NCBI RefSeq assembly: GCF_018130545.1
Contig: NZ_JAFCKF010000001.1
Location: forward strand, 1,116,001-1,180,000
Origin: Bradyrhizobium tropiciagri
Lineage (GTDB): Bacteria > Pseudomonadota > Alphaproteobacteria > Rhizobiales > Xanthobacteraceae
Reading direction: 5' to 3'
DNA length: 64,000 nucleotides
In this document: piece after piece, positions 51,466 to 60,381 of the stretch
How positions within the stretch are numbered: position 1 is the first letter of the stretch
How the letters are laid out: every line of letters starts with the position of its first letter
Translations under genes and position numbers: made by a program
Notes under the pieces: model-generated
The model's input: the letters and a program-made list of their open reading frames with translations, nothing else
The model's database searches: none
Told to the model about the DNA's origin: nothing

Positions 51466-52680
51466 ATGAGATCGACATACGGATGGATCGCCGCGAGCGC
51501 TGCAATCCTCTCAGTCGCCTTCGCCACCCCATCCCACGCACAAATCTCCGACGACATGGTCAAGATCGGGGTGCTGACCGATCAGGCCGGCCTGTATGCC
51601 GACGCCGCCGGCCCCGGTGCGGTCGAAGCGGTCCGGATGGCGATCGCGGATTTCGGCGGCAAGGTGCTGGGCAAGCCGATCACGATGGTCGATGCCGACC
51701 ATCAGAACAAGGCCGACATCGGCGCCGGCATCGCGCGGCGCTGGTATGAGCAGGAGAATGTCGATGTCATCGTCGACTTCGCCAATTCCGCGGTCGCCTT
51801 CGCCGTGCTCGAGCTCACCAAGCAGAAGAACAAGGCGATGCTGGTGTCGTCGGCCGGCTCCTCCGATCTGACCGGAAAGGGCTGCTCGCCGAATTCGGTG
51901 CAGTGGACCTACAACACCTACGCGCTCGCCAACAGCACGGTTCGGGCGCTGGCGAAATCGGGCGCCAAGAGCTGGTACTTCGTCACGGTCGACTACGCCT
52001 TTGGCCACGCCTTGCGCAACGACGCCGCCAAGACGGTGGAGAAGGTCGGCGGCACGATCGCGGGCGAAGTGCGCCACCCGCTCAACAGCATGGATTTCTC
52101 GTCCTATCTGCTGCAGGCCCAGAGCTCGAACGCGGACGTGATCGCCTTCGCCAATACCGGCGGCGACCTCGCCAACTCGATCCGGCAGGCGCAGGAATTC
52201 GGCATGGCGCAGAAGCAGAAGCTCGCCGCCTTCCTGATGCAGACCAGCGACATCCACGCCATCGGCTTGCAGGCCGCGCAGGGACTACAGCTTGCGACCG
52301 CGTTCTATTGGGATCTCGACGACAAGACCCGTGACTTCGCCGCGCGCTTCATGGCCAGGACCAAGAAGCGGCCGACCATGGTGCAGGCCGGGCTCTACTC
52401 CGCAGTCATGAACTATCTCAAGGCGATCGAGAAGTCCGGTACCGACGACGGCCCCAAGGTGATCGCGCAGATGAAGAACATGCCGATCGACGACTTCTTC
52501 GCCCGCAATGCATTCCTGCGCGAGGACGGCCAGCTGATCCACGACATGTATCTGGTGCAGGTGAAATCGCCGGCGGAATCCAAGGGCGCCTGGGACTACG
52601 AGAAGCTGGTTCAGGTCATCCCGGGCAAGGAAGCCTTCGCGACATCAGAGGAGAGCGCCTGCCCGCTGCTCAAGAAATGA
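51466..52680 (+). CDS. ABC-type branched-chain amino acid/aromatic solute-binding protein (copy 1)
   Basis: This is a 404-residue protein. After a signal peptide (cleavage after THAQ-like SHAQ, about residue 25), the type-I binding fold is seen in VKIGVLTDQAGLYADAAGPGAVEAVRMAI and DVIVDFANSAVAFAVLEL. SYLLQAQSSNADVIAFANTGGD and a C-terminal Cys (ESACPLLKK) follow. It is the paralogue of the protein at 62223-63428. No LivH/M/G/F genes are present, so it must use a distant transporter. In relatives this group binds aromatic or aliphatic acids. AGAGGA precedes ATG 51466. Confidence 0.9.
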   Translation: MRSTYGWIAASAAILSVAFATPSHAQISDDMVKIGVLTDQAGLYADAAGPGAVEAVRMAIADFGGKVLGKPITMVDADHQNKADIGAGIARRWYEQENVDVIVDFANSAVAFAVLELTKQKNKAMLVSSAGSSDLTGKGCSPNSVQWTYNTYALANSTVRALAKSGAKSWYFVTVDYAFGHALRNDAAKTVEKVGGTIAGEVRHPLNSMDFSSYLLQAQSSNADVIAFANTGGDLANSIRQAQEFGMAQKQKLAAFLMQTSDIHAIGLQAAQGLQLATAFYWDLDDKTRDFAARFMARTKKRPTMVQAGLYSAVMNYLKAIEKSGTDDGPKVIAQMKNMPIDDFFARNAFLREDGQLIHDMYLVQVKSPAESKGAWDYEKLVQVIPGKEAFATSEESACPLLKK

Positions 52681-52724
52681 TTGCTCTCGCGAATTCACAA
52701 ACCACAAGCAAGTCTGGACATCAC

Positions 52725-53858
52725 ATGACCGAACTGCCGCTGCTGTTTACCCCGCTGCGACTGCGCGATCTCGAACTGAAGAACCGGATCATGGTCTCGC
52801 CGATGGCGACCTATTCGGCGCGTGAGGGGCGCGCCACCGATTGGCATACCGCTCATATCGGCAAGCTCGCCGCCGGCGGTGCCGCTCTGGTGTTCGTCGA
52901 GCAGAGCTCGGTGAACACGCAGGGGCGCATCACCCATGGCTGCCTCGGCATCTGGGACGATGCGCATATCGCAGACCATGCCGCCCTCGCCGCACTGATC
53001 CACGGCTTCAACGCCAAGGCCGCGATCCAGATCGCCCATGGCGGCCGCAAGGGCTCCTCACAGCGACCATGGGAAGGCGGCAATCCGCTCGGCGATGCCG
53101 ACATCAAGGCGCGCGGCGAAGGCCCGTGGCCGATCGCGGCGTCGAGCGGCATTCCGTTCGACGACGGTTGGCCCGCGCCGCAGATGATGACGTCAGAGCA
53201 GATCGACGTCCTGGTCGACGACTACCGCCAGGCGTTTCGCCGCGCCCGGGCCGCCGGCTACGACGTCATCGAGCTGCACTGCGCGCACGGCTATCTGATG
53301 CATTCGTTCCTGTCGCCACTCGCCAACAACCGCAACGACGAGTACGGCGGATCACGCGAGAACCGCATGCGCCTGCCGCTGCGGATCGCCGCGATCATGC
53401 GCGAGGAATGGCCCGCTCATCTGCCGGCTTTCGTCCGCATCTCCTCGGTCGACGGCGTCGACATCGGCTGGTCAATCGAGGACTCCATTGCCTTTGCGGC
53501 CGAGCTGAAGGCGATCGGGATCGACATGGTGGACTGCTCGTCGGGCGGCATGAAGTTGCCGCGCGGCAATTCGCTGGTGTCGCGCACCCCGGGCTTCCAG
53601 GTGCCGTTCGCCGAGCGGATCCAGAAGGAAGCCGGCATCCCGACGGTAGCGGTCGGGCTGATCCGCGAACCGGACTATGCCGAAGCCATTTTGCGGGACG
53701 GCAAGGCGACGCTTATTGCAGTCGGCCGCGAACTGCTGTGGAATCCCAACTGGCCTGCGCAGACCGCGCTTGCGCTCGGCTGCGATCCCGAGTGGACCAG
53801 CTGGCCGGAGCAATATGGCTGGTGGCTGAAGCGGCGGGTGGCGCAGCAGGGACGATAA
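52725..53858 (+). CDS. NADH:flavin oxidoreductase, Old Yellow Enzyme family
   Basis: This 377-residue FMN barrel begins LFTPLRLRDLELKNRIMVSPMATYS. It then shows IQIAHGGRK, the substrate-binding HCAHGYLMHSFLSPLANNRNDEYGGS, and AVGLIREPDYAEAILRDGKATLIAVGRELLWNP. It is of the YqjM type (reduction of activated C=C bonds). Start ATG 52725; an in-frame ATG at 52677 overlapping the binding-protein stop could give a longer form. It could reduce an enoyl or dienoyl intermediate. It also resembles the C-terminal half of fused salicylyl-CoA hydroxylase/oxidoreductases, whose N-terminal half resembles the protein at 18633-19763. Confidence 0.9.
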   Translation: MTELPLLFTPLRLRDLELKNRIMVSPMATYSAREGRATDWHTAHIGKLAAGGAALVFVEQSSVNTQGRITHGCLGIWDDAHIADHAALAALIHGFNAKAAIQIAHGGRKGSSQRPWEGGNPLGDADIKARGEGPWPIAASSGIPFDDGWPAPQMMTSEQIDVLVDDYRQAFRRARAAGYDVIELHCAHGYLMHSFLSPLANNRNDEYGGSRENRMRLPLRIAAIMREEWPAHLPAFVRISSVDGVDIGWSIEDSIAFAAELKAIGIDMVDCSSGGMKLPRGNSLVSRTPGFQVPFAERIQKEAGIPTVAVGLIREPDYAEAILRDGKATLIAVGRELLWNPNWPAQTALALGCDPEWTSWPEQYGWWLKRRVAQQGR

Positions 53859-53860
53859 GG

Positions 53861-54712
53861 ATGCCGGTGGCGAAGAAGGATGCAGCGAAGGCCGACCCAG
53901 CCGCCGGCCCGCGGTCCTTTGGCGGCCGCGATTTTCCCGGCGATACCTCGCGCGACCTGCCGAAGATGGACAATGCCGTCAAGTCAGCGCGGCGCGTGTT
54001 CGATGTGCTCGAATTCTTCGAGGAGCACCAGCGCGCCGCTTCGGCCATCGAGGTCGCAGCCGCGTTGAAGTTTCCGCAGTCCAGCACCTCGGCGCTGATG
54101 CGGACGATGACGGCGTTCGGCTATCTGCACTACGACACCAGCCGCCGCACCTATATCCCGACCCCGCGGATCTCGATGCTGGGACACTGGCTGAGCCCGG
54201 CGCTGTTCACGAAGGGGCGCCTGGTCAATTTGATGGAGGAGCTCTCCGCGCGAACCGGCGAGACCATCATGCTCGCGGTGCGTAACGGGCTCAGCGCGCA
54301 GTATGTCCATATCATCCAGGCCAAGCTGCCGATGCGGCTCTATGTCAAGGCCGGCACGCTGCGGCCGCTGGCGCGATCCGCATCGGGTTACGCGCTGCTG
54401 TCGGCCTATCCGGACAAGGAGGTCCGCCGCCTGGTGCGCCTGATCAACGCCAACGAGCCGCGGCCGGATCGGCAGGTCGACATCAAGGCCCTCATGCCGG
54501 AGCTGAAGAAGGTTCGTACCAAGGGGCATGCCTTCTCGCTCGGCCTGGTCACGCCCGGCGCGGGCGCCGTTGCCATGAACCTGCCGCCGATTGCGGAATC
54601 GAACGAGCCGCTGGTGCTGTGCGTGGCCGGACTGAACGACGCGCTGGTCACCCAGGAGACCGAATTCGCCGACATGATGCGGAAGGCGATCGAGTTTCAT
54701 CTGGCGGACTGA
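53861..54712 (+). CDS. IclR-family transcriptional regulator
   Basis: This 283-residue protein has a roughly 35-residue N-terminal tail, then the winged helix SARRVFDVLEFFEEHQRAASAIEVAAALKFPQSSTSALMRTMTAFGYL, followed by the IclR effector domain (RLVNLMEELSARTGETIMLAVRNGLSAQYVHI and the SASGYALLSAY region). It starts two bases after the stop of the OYE gene, so is transcribed with it. It probably controls this cluster by sensing a pathway acid. Candidate sites are the palindrome at 49661-49683 and a TTCACTATGCGGAA element at 54772-54785. Confidence 0.9.
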   Translation: MPVAKKDAAKADPAAGPRSFGGRDFPGDTSRDLPKMDNAVKSARRVFDVLEFFEEHQRAASAIEVAAALKFPQSSTSALMRTMTAFGYLHYDTSRRTYIPTPRISMLGHWLSPALFTKGRLVNLMEELSARTGETIMLAVRNGLSAQYVHIIQAKLPMRLYVKAGTLRPLARSASGYALLSAYPDKEVRRLVRLINANEPRPDRQVDIKALMPELKKVRTKGHAFSLGLVTPGAGAVAMNLPPIAESNEPLVLCVAGLNDALVTQETEFADMMRKAIEFHLAD

Positions 54713-54771
54713 ACTAATGTCACCGGCCGATTTCCTGCCGCGCGTGGCATACAAACCGAGGCCTTCGAAAG

Positions 54772-54785
54772 TTCACTATGCGGAA
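54772..54785. promoter_or_regulatory. Possible IclR-type site before the acyl-CoA dehydrogenase operon
   Basis: TTCACTATGCGGAA is an imperfect inverted repeat. Its complement TTCCGCATAGTGAA resembles the TTCCGCAT-type sites of several IclR regulators. It lies just after iclR and 158 bases before the dehydrogenase start, in a 230-base stretch with no gene. Confidence 0.35.
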
Positions 54786-54942
54786 TTCATGCGCCACGTC
54801 CGGCTTCATGCCGTCCGCGCAAGTGGCCCTGCGGGCAGCGCTTGTCACGGCTATGGCTTTTCCGCATCATTGAGCGCAAGACAACATCGCAAGCACGGCG
54901 CGGCCGAACGGCCAGCCCAAGCCAATCAACACGAGGAACGCT

Positions 54943-56010
54943 GTGGCGGAGAGTGAAAACATCGTCGCCGAGACCGCGGAAAAGATTTTCGCCGATCTCG
55001 CGGATGCCCAAACCATCAATCACGACAAGCAGGGCGCGTGGAAGGCGCCGCTGTGGCAGGCGCTGACCGAAGCCGGCCTGCCCCTCTCGTGGGTGCCCGA
55101 CGATCTCGGCGGTTCCGGCGCCAGTCTCGCCGAAGGTTTCAGCGTCCTCAACGTCGCCGGGCGGCACGCCATCGCTGTTCCGCTGGCCGAAACAATGCTG
55201 GCCGGCTGGCTGCTGACGCAGGGCAAGATCGCATCTCCCGAAGGCGAGATGACGGTTGTCCCTGCGAGCCCGAAGGATCGCATCACGCTCAACGCCGACG
55301 GCTCGCTCTCCGGCCGCGCCCGCGGCGTGCCGTTCGCGAAGGACGCAAAGCATTTCGCCGTGCTCGCGAGCGGCAATGGTGGAGTGTCGATTGCGCTGGT
55401 CGACGCCGCGAAGTGCCGGATCGAGTCCAGCACCGGCCTCGGCGGCGATCACAACGACACCGTCGCGCTCGACAAGGTGCAACCGGTCACGACCAAGCCG
55501 GCGCCGAAGAGCTTCGACCAGACCACGGTGATGCTGGTGGGCGGCGTGGTGCGCAGCCTGCAGATCGCGGGCGCGCTGGAAGCGATGCTCGACATCTCCG
55601 TGCGCTATTCCAACGAGCGCGTCGCCTTCGAGAAGAAGATATCCAAATTCCAGGCGGTGCAGCACAACCTCGCCCGCCTTGCCGGCGAGTCCGCCGCGGC
55701 GCTCGCCGCTGCGACCTCGGCGGCGGATACCATCGCCAGCGCGACCTCGCTCGACACTGACGCGGTGTTCCTGGAAGCAGCGGCGGCGAAGATCCGCTGC
55801 TCGGAAGCAGCCGAAAAGGGCAGCGGCATCGCGCATCAGGTGCATGGCGCGATCGGCTTCACCATCGAGCACATCCTGCACCGCTACTCGCTGCGCGCAT
55901 TGGCGTGGCGCGACGATTTCGGCTCGGAGAGCTACTGGGCGGTCGAGCTCGGCAAGCTCGTCGCCGAGCGTGGCGCCGATGATTTGTGGCCGCTGGTGGC
56001 TTCGCGCTGA
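54943..56010 (+). CDS. Acyl-CoA dehydrogenase family protein, small subunit type (355 aa)
   Basis: The fold is the acyl-CoA dehydrogenase one: an N-terminal helical part (LPLSWVPDDLGGSGASLAEGFSVL), a beta domain, and a C-terminal helical part (NERVAFEKKISKFQAVQHNLARLAGES, HQVHGAIGFTIEHILHRYSLRALAWRDDFGS). The usual Tyr-Glu-Gly-Thr motif with the catalytic Glu is absent, which is typical of the short partner in two-subunit dehydrogenases. It starts at GTG 54943 with GAGGA upstream. The larger dehydrogenase follows 30 bases later, so a heteromeric enzyme is likely. Confidence 0.88.
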   Translation: MAESENIVAETAEKIFADLADAQTINHDKQGAWKAPLWQALTEAGLPLSWVPDDLGGSGASLAEGFSVLNVAGRHAIAVPLAETMLAGWLLTQGKIASPEGEMTVVPASPKDRITLNADGSLSGRARGVPFAKDAKHFAVLASGNGGVSIALVDAAKCRIESSTGLGGDHNDTVALDKVQPVTTKPAPKSFDQTTVMLVGGVVRSLQIAGALEAMLDISVRYSNERVAFEKKISKFQAVQHNLARLAGESAAALAAATSAADTIASATSLDTDAVFLEAAAAKIRCSEAAEKGSGIAHQVHGAIGFTIEHILHRYSLRALAWRDDFGSESYWAVELGKLVAERGADDLWPLVASR

Positions 56011-56040
56011 GATCAGGCAGAAAGATTAGGACTGGACATC

Positions 56041-57201
56041 ATGACTGCAGCCCTTCGTTTCGATCCGATCCGCCTGCCGGAAAAATGCGAGCAGCTCCGC
56101 AAGGAAGTTCGCGCCTTCCTCGCCGAGGAAATCGCCGCCGGCACCTTCGATCCCCACGCGCCCAACCGTGAAGACAATGACGCGCCGGAATTCTCCCGCC
56201 GCGTCGGCGCCAAGGGCTGGCTCGGCATGACCTGGCCGAAGAAGTATGGCGGCCAGGAACGCTCGTTCCTCGAACGCTACGTCGTCACCGAAGAGATGCG
56301 GGTGGCCAACGCGCCGACCCGGCGCTTCTTCGTCGCCGACCGCCAGAGCGGGCCGGTGCTGCTGAAATATGCGCCCGAACACATCAAGATGGATATCCTG
56401 CCGCGCATCTGCCGCGGCGAGGTCTGCTTCGCGATCGGCATGAGCGAGCCGAACTCCGGCTCCGATCTGTTCGCGGCGAAGACCCGCGCCACCAAGACCG
56501 ACGGCGGCTATCTGATCAACGGCACCAAGATCTGGACCTCGTCGGCGCATATCGCCGACTACATGATCGCGATCTTCCGCACCTCACCGCCGACCAAGGA
56601 AAACCGCCGCCACGGCCTGACCCAGTTCCTGGTCAAGATGAAGCAGCCGGGCATCCAGGTGAATCCGATCGGCCAGATCACCGGCCAGTTCGAGTTCAAC
56701 GAGGTGGTGTTCACCGACTACTTCGTGCCCGACGACCATGTGCTGGGTGAGGTCGACGGCGCCTGGAAGCAGGCGACATCCGAGCTCGCCTATGAACGTT
56801 CCGGTCCCGAGCGCTTCCTCGAGACCTATTACGTACTCACCGAGCTGGTGCGCGCGGTCGGCAAGAACCCGGACACCCGCAGCGCCGAAGGCATCGGCCG
56901 GCTGGTGGCACAGGTCCACACCATGCGCCGCATGTCGGTGTCGGTCGCAGGCATGTTGCAGGCCGGCAAGGAGCCGGTGGTGGAGGCCTCGATCGTCAAG
57001 GACATCGGCACGGTGTGGGAGCAGCAGCTTCCGCATCGGGTGCGCGATCTCGCGGCGTTCGTCGAGGAGACCGCGACCAACCGCGAGACGCTGGAAAAGC
57101 AACTCGATTTCGCCATCAAGACCGCGCCCAAACTGACGATCCAGGGCGGCACCACCGAGGTGCTGCGCGGCATCATCGCCCGCGGTTTGGGCTTGCGTTA
57201 A
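56041..57201 (+). CDS. Acyl-CoA dehydrogenase, large subunit type (386 aa)
   Basis: FAD-binding segments CFAIGMSEPNSGSDL (about 130-144) and INGTKIWTSSAHIADYMI are intact. YERSGPERFLETY (about 250) resembles the group in which the catalytic acid lies on this helix. QGGTTEVLRGIIARGLGLR at the end is standard. It inserts an alpha,beta double bond into an acyl-CoA, passing electrons to ETF. The pairing with the small subunit upstream is reminiscent of PimC/PimD (pimeloyl-CoA dehydrogenase) and steroid-type heteromers. Start ATG 56041. The enoyl-CoA hydratase gene follows 17 bases later. Confidence 0.93.
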   Translation: MTAALRFDPIRLPEKCEQLRKEVRAFLAEEIAAGTFDPHAPNREDNDAPEFSRRVGAKGWLGMTWPKKYGGQERSFLERYVVTEEMRVANAPTRRFFVADRQSGPVLLKYAPEHIKMDILPRICRGEVCFAIGMSEPNSGSDLFAAKTRATKTDGGYLINGTKIWTSSAHIADYMIAIFRTSPPTKENRRHGLTQFLVKMKQPGIQVNPIGQITGQFEFNEVVFTDYFVPDDHVLGEVDGAWKQATSELAYERSGPERFLETYYVLTELVRAVGKNPDTRSAEGIGRLVAQVHTMRRMSVSVAGMLQAGKEPVVEASIVKDIGTVWEQQLPHRVRDLAAFVEETATNRETLEKQLDFAIKTAPKLTIQGGTTEVLRGIIARGLGLR

Positions 57202-57218
57202 TTCAACGAGGACAGATC

Positions 57219-58019
57219 ATGACCAAGTATACTGATATCGGCGTCGAGACCCATGGCCATGTCGGCCTGATCGAAATCCGCAAGCCGCCGCTGAACTTCT
57301 TCGACGTCGCACTGATCAACCAGATCGCCGACGCGCTGGAGGAGTTCGACAACAACATCGAGATCCGCGCCTCGGTGCTCGCCGCCCAGGGCAAGGCGTT
57401 CTGCGCCGGCGCCAATTTCGGCGACCCGGCCCGCCAGGAGCAGGAAGAGCGCGCCAAGAGCGATCCGGCCTCCAACCTGCCGATCAACCATCTCTACGTT
57501 CAGGCGGTGCGCATCTTCCGCAACAAGAAGCCGATCGTCGCGGCGATCCATGGCGCCGCGATCGGCGGCGGTCTCGGCCTCGCGGTCTCGGCCGACTTCC
57601 GCGTCGCATGCCCCGAGGCGCGCTTCGCCGCGAATTTCACCAAGCTTGGCTTCCATCCGGGCTTCGGCCTCACGACGACGCTGCCGGAACTGATCGGCAA
57701 GAACAATGCCGAGCTGATGTTCTACACCAGCCGCCGCGTCACCGGCGAAGAGGCCTATCGCTGGGGCCTCGCCAATGTGCTGGTGCCGCAGGACCAGGTC
57801 CGGGCTGAGGCGATGAAGCTCGCGCAGGAGATCGCCGAATGCTCGCCGCTCGGCCTGGTCTCGACCCGCGCCACCATGCGCGCCGGCCTCGCCGACCGCG
57901 TGCTCGCCGCGACCAACCATGAGCTGGAAGAGCAGACCAAGCTGCGCGCGACCGAAGACTTCAAGGAAGGTGTCAAGGCGACAGCTGAGCGCCGCGTCGC
58001 CAACTTCAAGGGGCGGTGA
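57219..58019 (+). CDS. Enoyl-CoA hydratase/isomerase family protein (copy in dehydrogenase operon)
   Basis: This is a 266-residue crotonase. The oxyanion hole AFCAGANFGDP and HGAAIGGGLGLAVSADFRVA are conserved. The region normally holding the catalytic Glu reads ANFTKLGFHPGFGLTTTLP, lacking the first Glu, so an isomerase or a hydrolase-like activity is as likely as hydration. ATG 57219 has GAGGA upstream. It is the third gene of the operon with the two acyl-CoA dehydrogenases, just before a family B repeat at the convergence point. Confidence 0.9.
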   Translation: MTKYTDIGVETHGHVGLIEIRKPPLNFFDVALINQIADALEEFDNNIEIRASVLAAQGKAFCAGANFGDPARQEQEERAKSDPASNLPINHLYVQAVRIFRNKKPIVAAIHGAAIGGGLGLAVSADFRVACPEARFAANFTKLGFHPGFGLTTTLPELIGKNNAELMFYTSRRVTGEEAYRWGLANVLVPQDQVRAEAMKLAQEIAECSPLGLVSTRATMRAGLADRVLAATNHELEEQTKLRATEDFKEGVKATAERRVANFKGR

Positions 58020-58042
58020 GCCGCGAGCGCCGCTCTCCCATC

Positions 58043-58165
58043 GCGTCGTCCCGGCGAAAGCCGGGACCCATACGCCGCGGCCAGCGGAAAGGGCACAAGC
58101 GGCGTTAACTTGCTTCTCCAACCACACTCGGTGGTTATGGGTCCCGGCCTTCGCCGGGACGACGG
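58043..58165. repeat. Family B palindromic repeat, copy 3
   Basis: CGTCGTCCCGGCGAAAGCC and GGCCTTCGCCGGGACGAC face each other with the CCCATA/TATGGG inner modules intact; it is nearly identical to the copy at 39375-39498. It lies between the convergent hydratase and acyl-CoA synthetase genes. Confidence 0.92.
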
Positions 58166-58180
58166 TGAGGAGATAGCTCG

Positions 58181-60295
58181 CTATCTCCTCGGTACCACCA
58201 GCGCATCGACGATCGTCACGCCCTGCCCCTCCGGATGCACCAGCACCGGATTGACCTCGATCTCGGCGATCTCGCCTGCATGCTGCGCCGCCAGCACTGA
58301 AATCTGCGAAATCAACCGCGCGAGCGCTGCGACATCCGCCTTTGGCGCGCCACGGAAGCCGTGCAGCAGCGGCGCGGCCTTGAGCGTCTCCAGCATCCCG
58401 GTCGCCTCGGCCGGGCTGACCGGCGCCGGGCGATAGACCACGTCCTTGAACAGCTCGGTGGTGATGCCGCCGAGCCCCACCATCACCATCGGCCCGAAGG
58501 TTGCGTCCGTCATGGTGCCGACGATGATTTCGACGCCCTTCCTGGCCATCGGCCCGACCAGCACGCCCTGGATCGCCGCATCCGGCCGCTGCCTCTGTAC
58601 GCTCTCCAGCATGTCGCGATAGGCCGTAAACGCCGCGCCCTTGGCGGCGATGTTGACGCGGACGCCCCCGACCTCGCTCTTGTGCGCAATCGCGGGCGAC
58701 TGGATCTTCATGACCAGCGGAAATCCGGTGCGCTCGATCGCGGCGTCGAGGCCATCGCGATCGGTCACCAGCACCTCGTCGGGCAGCGCGATGCCGGCCG
58801 TGCGCAGCAGCGACTTGCTGTCATATTCAGACAGCGTCTTCGACGCGAGATGCGCAGACAGATCGTGCGCCGTCGAGGCAGATGCCGCCATCTCAGGCGC
58901 CGGCTTGAAGGCCGCATAATCCGCCAGCCGCCGCATCGCAACTCCGACATGGGTCAACCCCGAGAGCACGACGACACCTGATTTCGCTAGCTCCTGCCGC
59001 GCGAAGTGCGACGGCAGCGTGTAGGAATAGAACACCACCGGCTTGTTCTGCGCCGAGAGCACCGGCTTCAGCTCGGCTTCCTTGAACGGCATCCGCGTTT
59101 CGCTCGACAGCGATAGCACGACCAGCGTCGCATCGACCTCATCGGAGGCATCGAACAGCTCGATGCTCTTCTGCAAGCCGCCGGAGGAGACGCCTTGCGC
59201 TGTCACGTCGACCGGATTGCCCGCCGCGCCGTAAGACGGCATCCATTGCTTGATCCGGCTCTGGATATCAGCCGACAGCTCCGGCACACGCAGGCCCTGC
59301 ATCGAGACGGTATCGGCGCCCCAAATGCCGGCGCCGCCGGACACCGTCAGCACCGCGACGCGATCGCCCTTCGGCAGCGGACTGGTGGTCAACACGGCAG
59401 CAATCGTCACCGCCTCGTCGAGATCGTTGGAGACGATGAAGCCGTATTTCGCGAACACCGCGTCATAGGCCGCGGACCAGCCCGCCATGCTCGCGGTGTG
59501 CGAGGCCGCCGCGCGTTCGCCGGCGCCGGAGCGGCCCACCTTGGTGACGATCACGGGCTTCCTGAGCTCTGCCGCGCGCTTCGCCGCCGCCAGGAACTTT
59601 TCGACGTCGCGGATGCCCTCGATGAAAAGCAGGATCACGTCGGTCGAGGCATCCTGCACCATGTAGTCGAGGAACTCACCGGCACCGAGATCGCTCTCAT
59701 TGCCGGCGCTGACGACATAGCTGAGGGCAACACCGAGCGCCTTGGCGCGATGATAGATCGCAAAGCCGATACCGCCGCTCTGCGCGACGATGCCGATCCG
59801 CCGTTGGCTTGCGACCAGCGCGGGCGCATTCGGCTTGACGTCGACGGTCGGGCTGAAGGTCGCGGCGACCTTCTGCACCTGGCTGTAAAACCCTTCGGCG
59901 TTCGGGCCGGAGATCCGCATCCCGCTCCGCTTCGCCAGCGCCACGATCGCATCTTGCATCGCTGCGCTGTCGCCGCCCTCCTCGGCAAAGCCGGAGGAGA
60001 TGATGACCGCGTTCTTGACGCGGGCGGCCGCGCACTGCTCCAGCGCCGGCAGCACAGCACGCGCGGGAATCACGATGACGGCAAGATCGATCGGCGCATC
60101 GATGTCGGTGATCGACTTGAAGCATGTCAAGCCGTCGATCTCGTCATAGTTCGGATTGATCGGATAGAGCCCGCCCGGATAGCCGTTCTTGCGCAGCATC
60201 GCCAGCAGCCGCCCGGGAATCTTCTCGTGATCGCGCGAGGCGCCGATCAGCGCGATGCTCTTTGGGGCGAAGAAGGAATCGAGCGGATGCGGCAT
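58181..60295 (-). CDS. Acetate--CoA ligase family protein (NDP-forming acyl-CoA synthetase)
   Basis: This 704-residue fusion has three parts. The CoA-binding domain starts FFAPKSIALIGASRDHEKIPGRL (about 7-29). A central succinyl-CoA-ligase-like flavodoxin fold has KVGRSGAGERAAASHTASMAG carrying the phospho-His. A C-terminal ATP-grasp region follows (FPLVMKIQSPAIAHKSEVGGVRVNI). It makes an acyl-CoA with ATP or GTP hydrolysis, or recovers nucleotide triphosphate in reverse. The start is probably ATG 60295, with no strong ribosome binding site but a CAACAATAACAA leader shared with the SDR gene at 48782. A family A repeat and then the VOC gene lie upstream on the same strand. Confidence 0.9.
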   Translation of the reverse strand: MPHPLDSFFAPKSIALIGASRDHEKIPGRLLAMLRKNGYPGGLYPINPNYDEIDGLTCFKSITDIDAPIDLAVIVIPARAVLPALEQCAAARVKNAVIISSGFAEEGGDSAAMQDAIVALAKRSGMRISGPNAEGFYSQVQKVAATFSPTVDVKPNAPALVASQRRIGIVAQSGGIGFAIYHRAKALGVALSYVVSAGNESDLGAGEFLDYMVQDASTDVILLFIEGIRDVEKFLAAAKRAAELRKPVIVTKVGRSGAGERAAASHTASMAGWSAAYDAVFAKYGFIVSNDLDEAVTIAAVLTTSPLPKGDRVAVLTVSGGAGIWGADTVSMQGLRVPELSADIQSRIKQWMPSYGAAGNPVDVTAQGVSSGGLQKSIELFDASDEVDATLVVLSLSSETRMPFKEAELKPVLSAQNKPVVFYSYTLPSHFARQELAKSGVVVLSGLTHVGVAMRRLADYAAFKPAPEMAASASTAHDLSAHLASKTLSEYDSKSLLRTAGIALPDEVLVTDRDGLDAAIERTGFPLVMKIQSPAIAHKSEVGGVRVNIAAKGAAFTAYRDMLESVQRQRPDAAIQGVLVGPMARKGVEIIVGTMTDATFGPMVMVGLGGITTELFKDVVYRPAPVSPAEATGMLETLKAAPLLHGFRGAPKADVAALARLISQISVLAAQHAGEIAEIEVNPVLVHPEGQGVTIVDALVVPRR

Positions 60296-60381
60296 GGGGG
60301 CGTTCCGGTTGTTATTGTTGTGAGCCACGATATTGAATCGCCGCCGCGAGCTCAATCGCTCATCCCGCAAGCACCAGTCGT

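Noticed and set aside
54717-54956. 79-codon plus-strand frame between iclR and the small acyl-CoA dehydrogenase
   Set aside because: No ribosome binding site or domain, and it overlaps the GTG start of the dehydrogenase in another frame; the region looks like a promoter.
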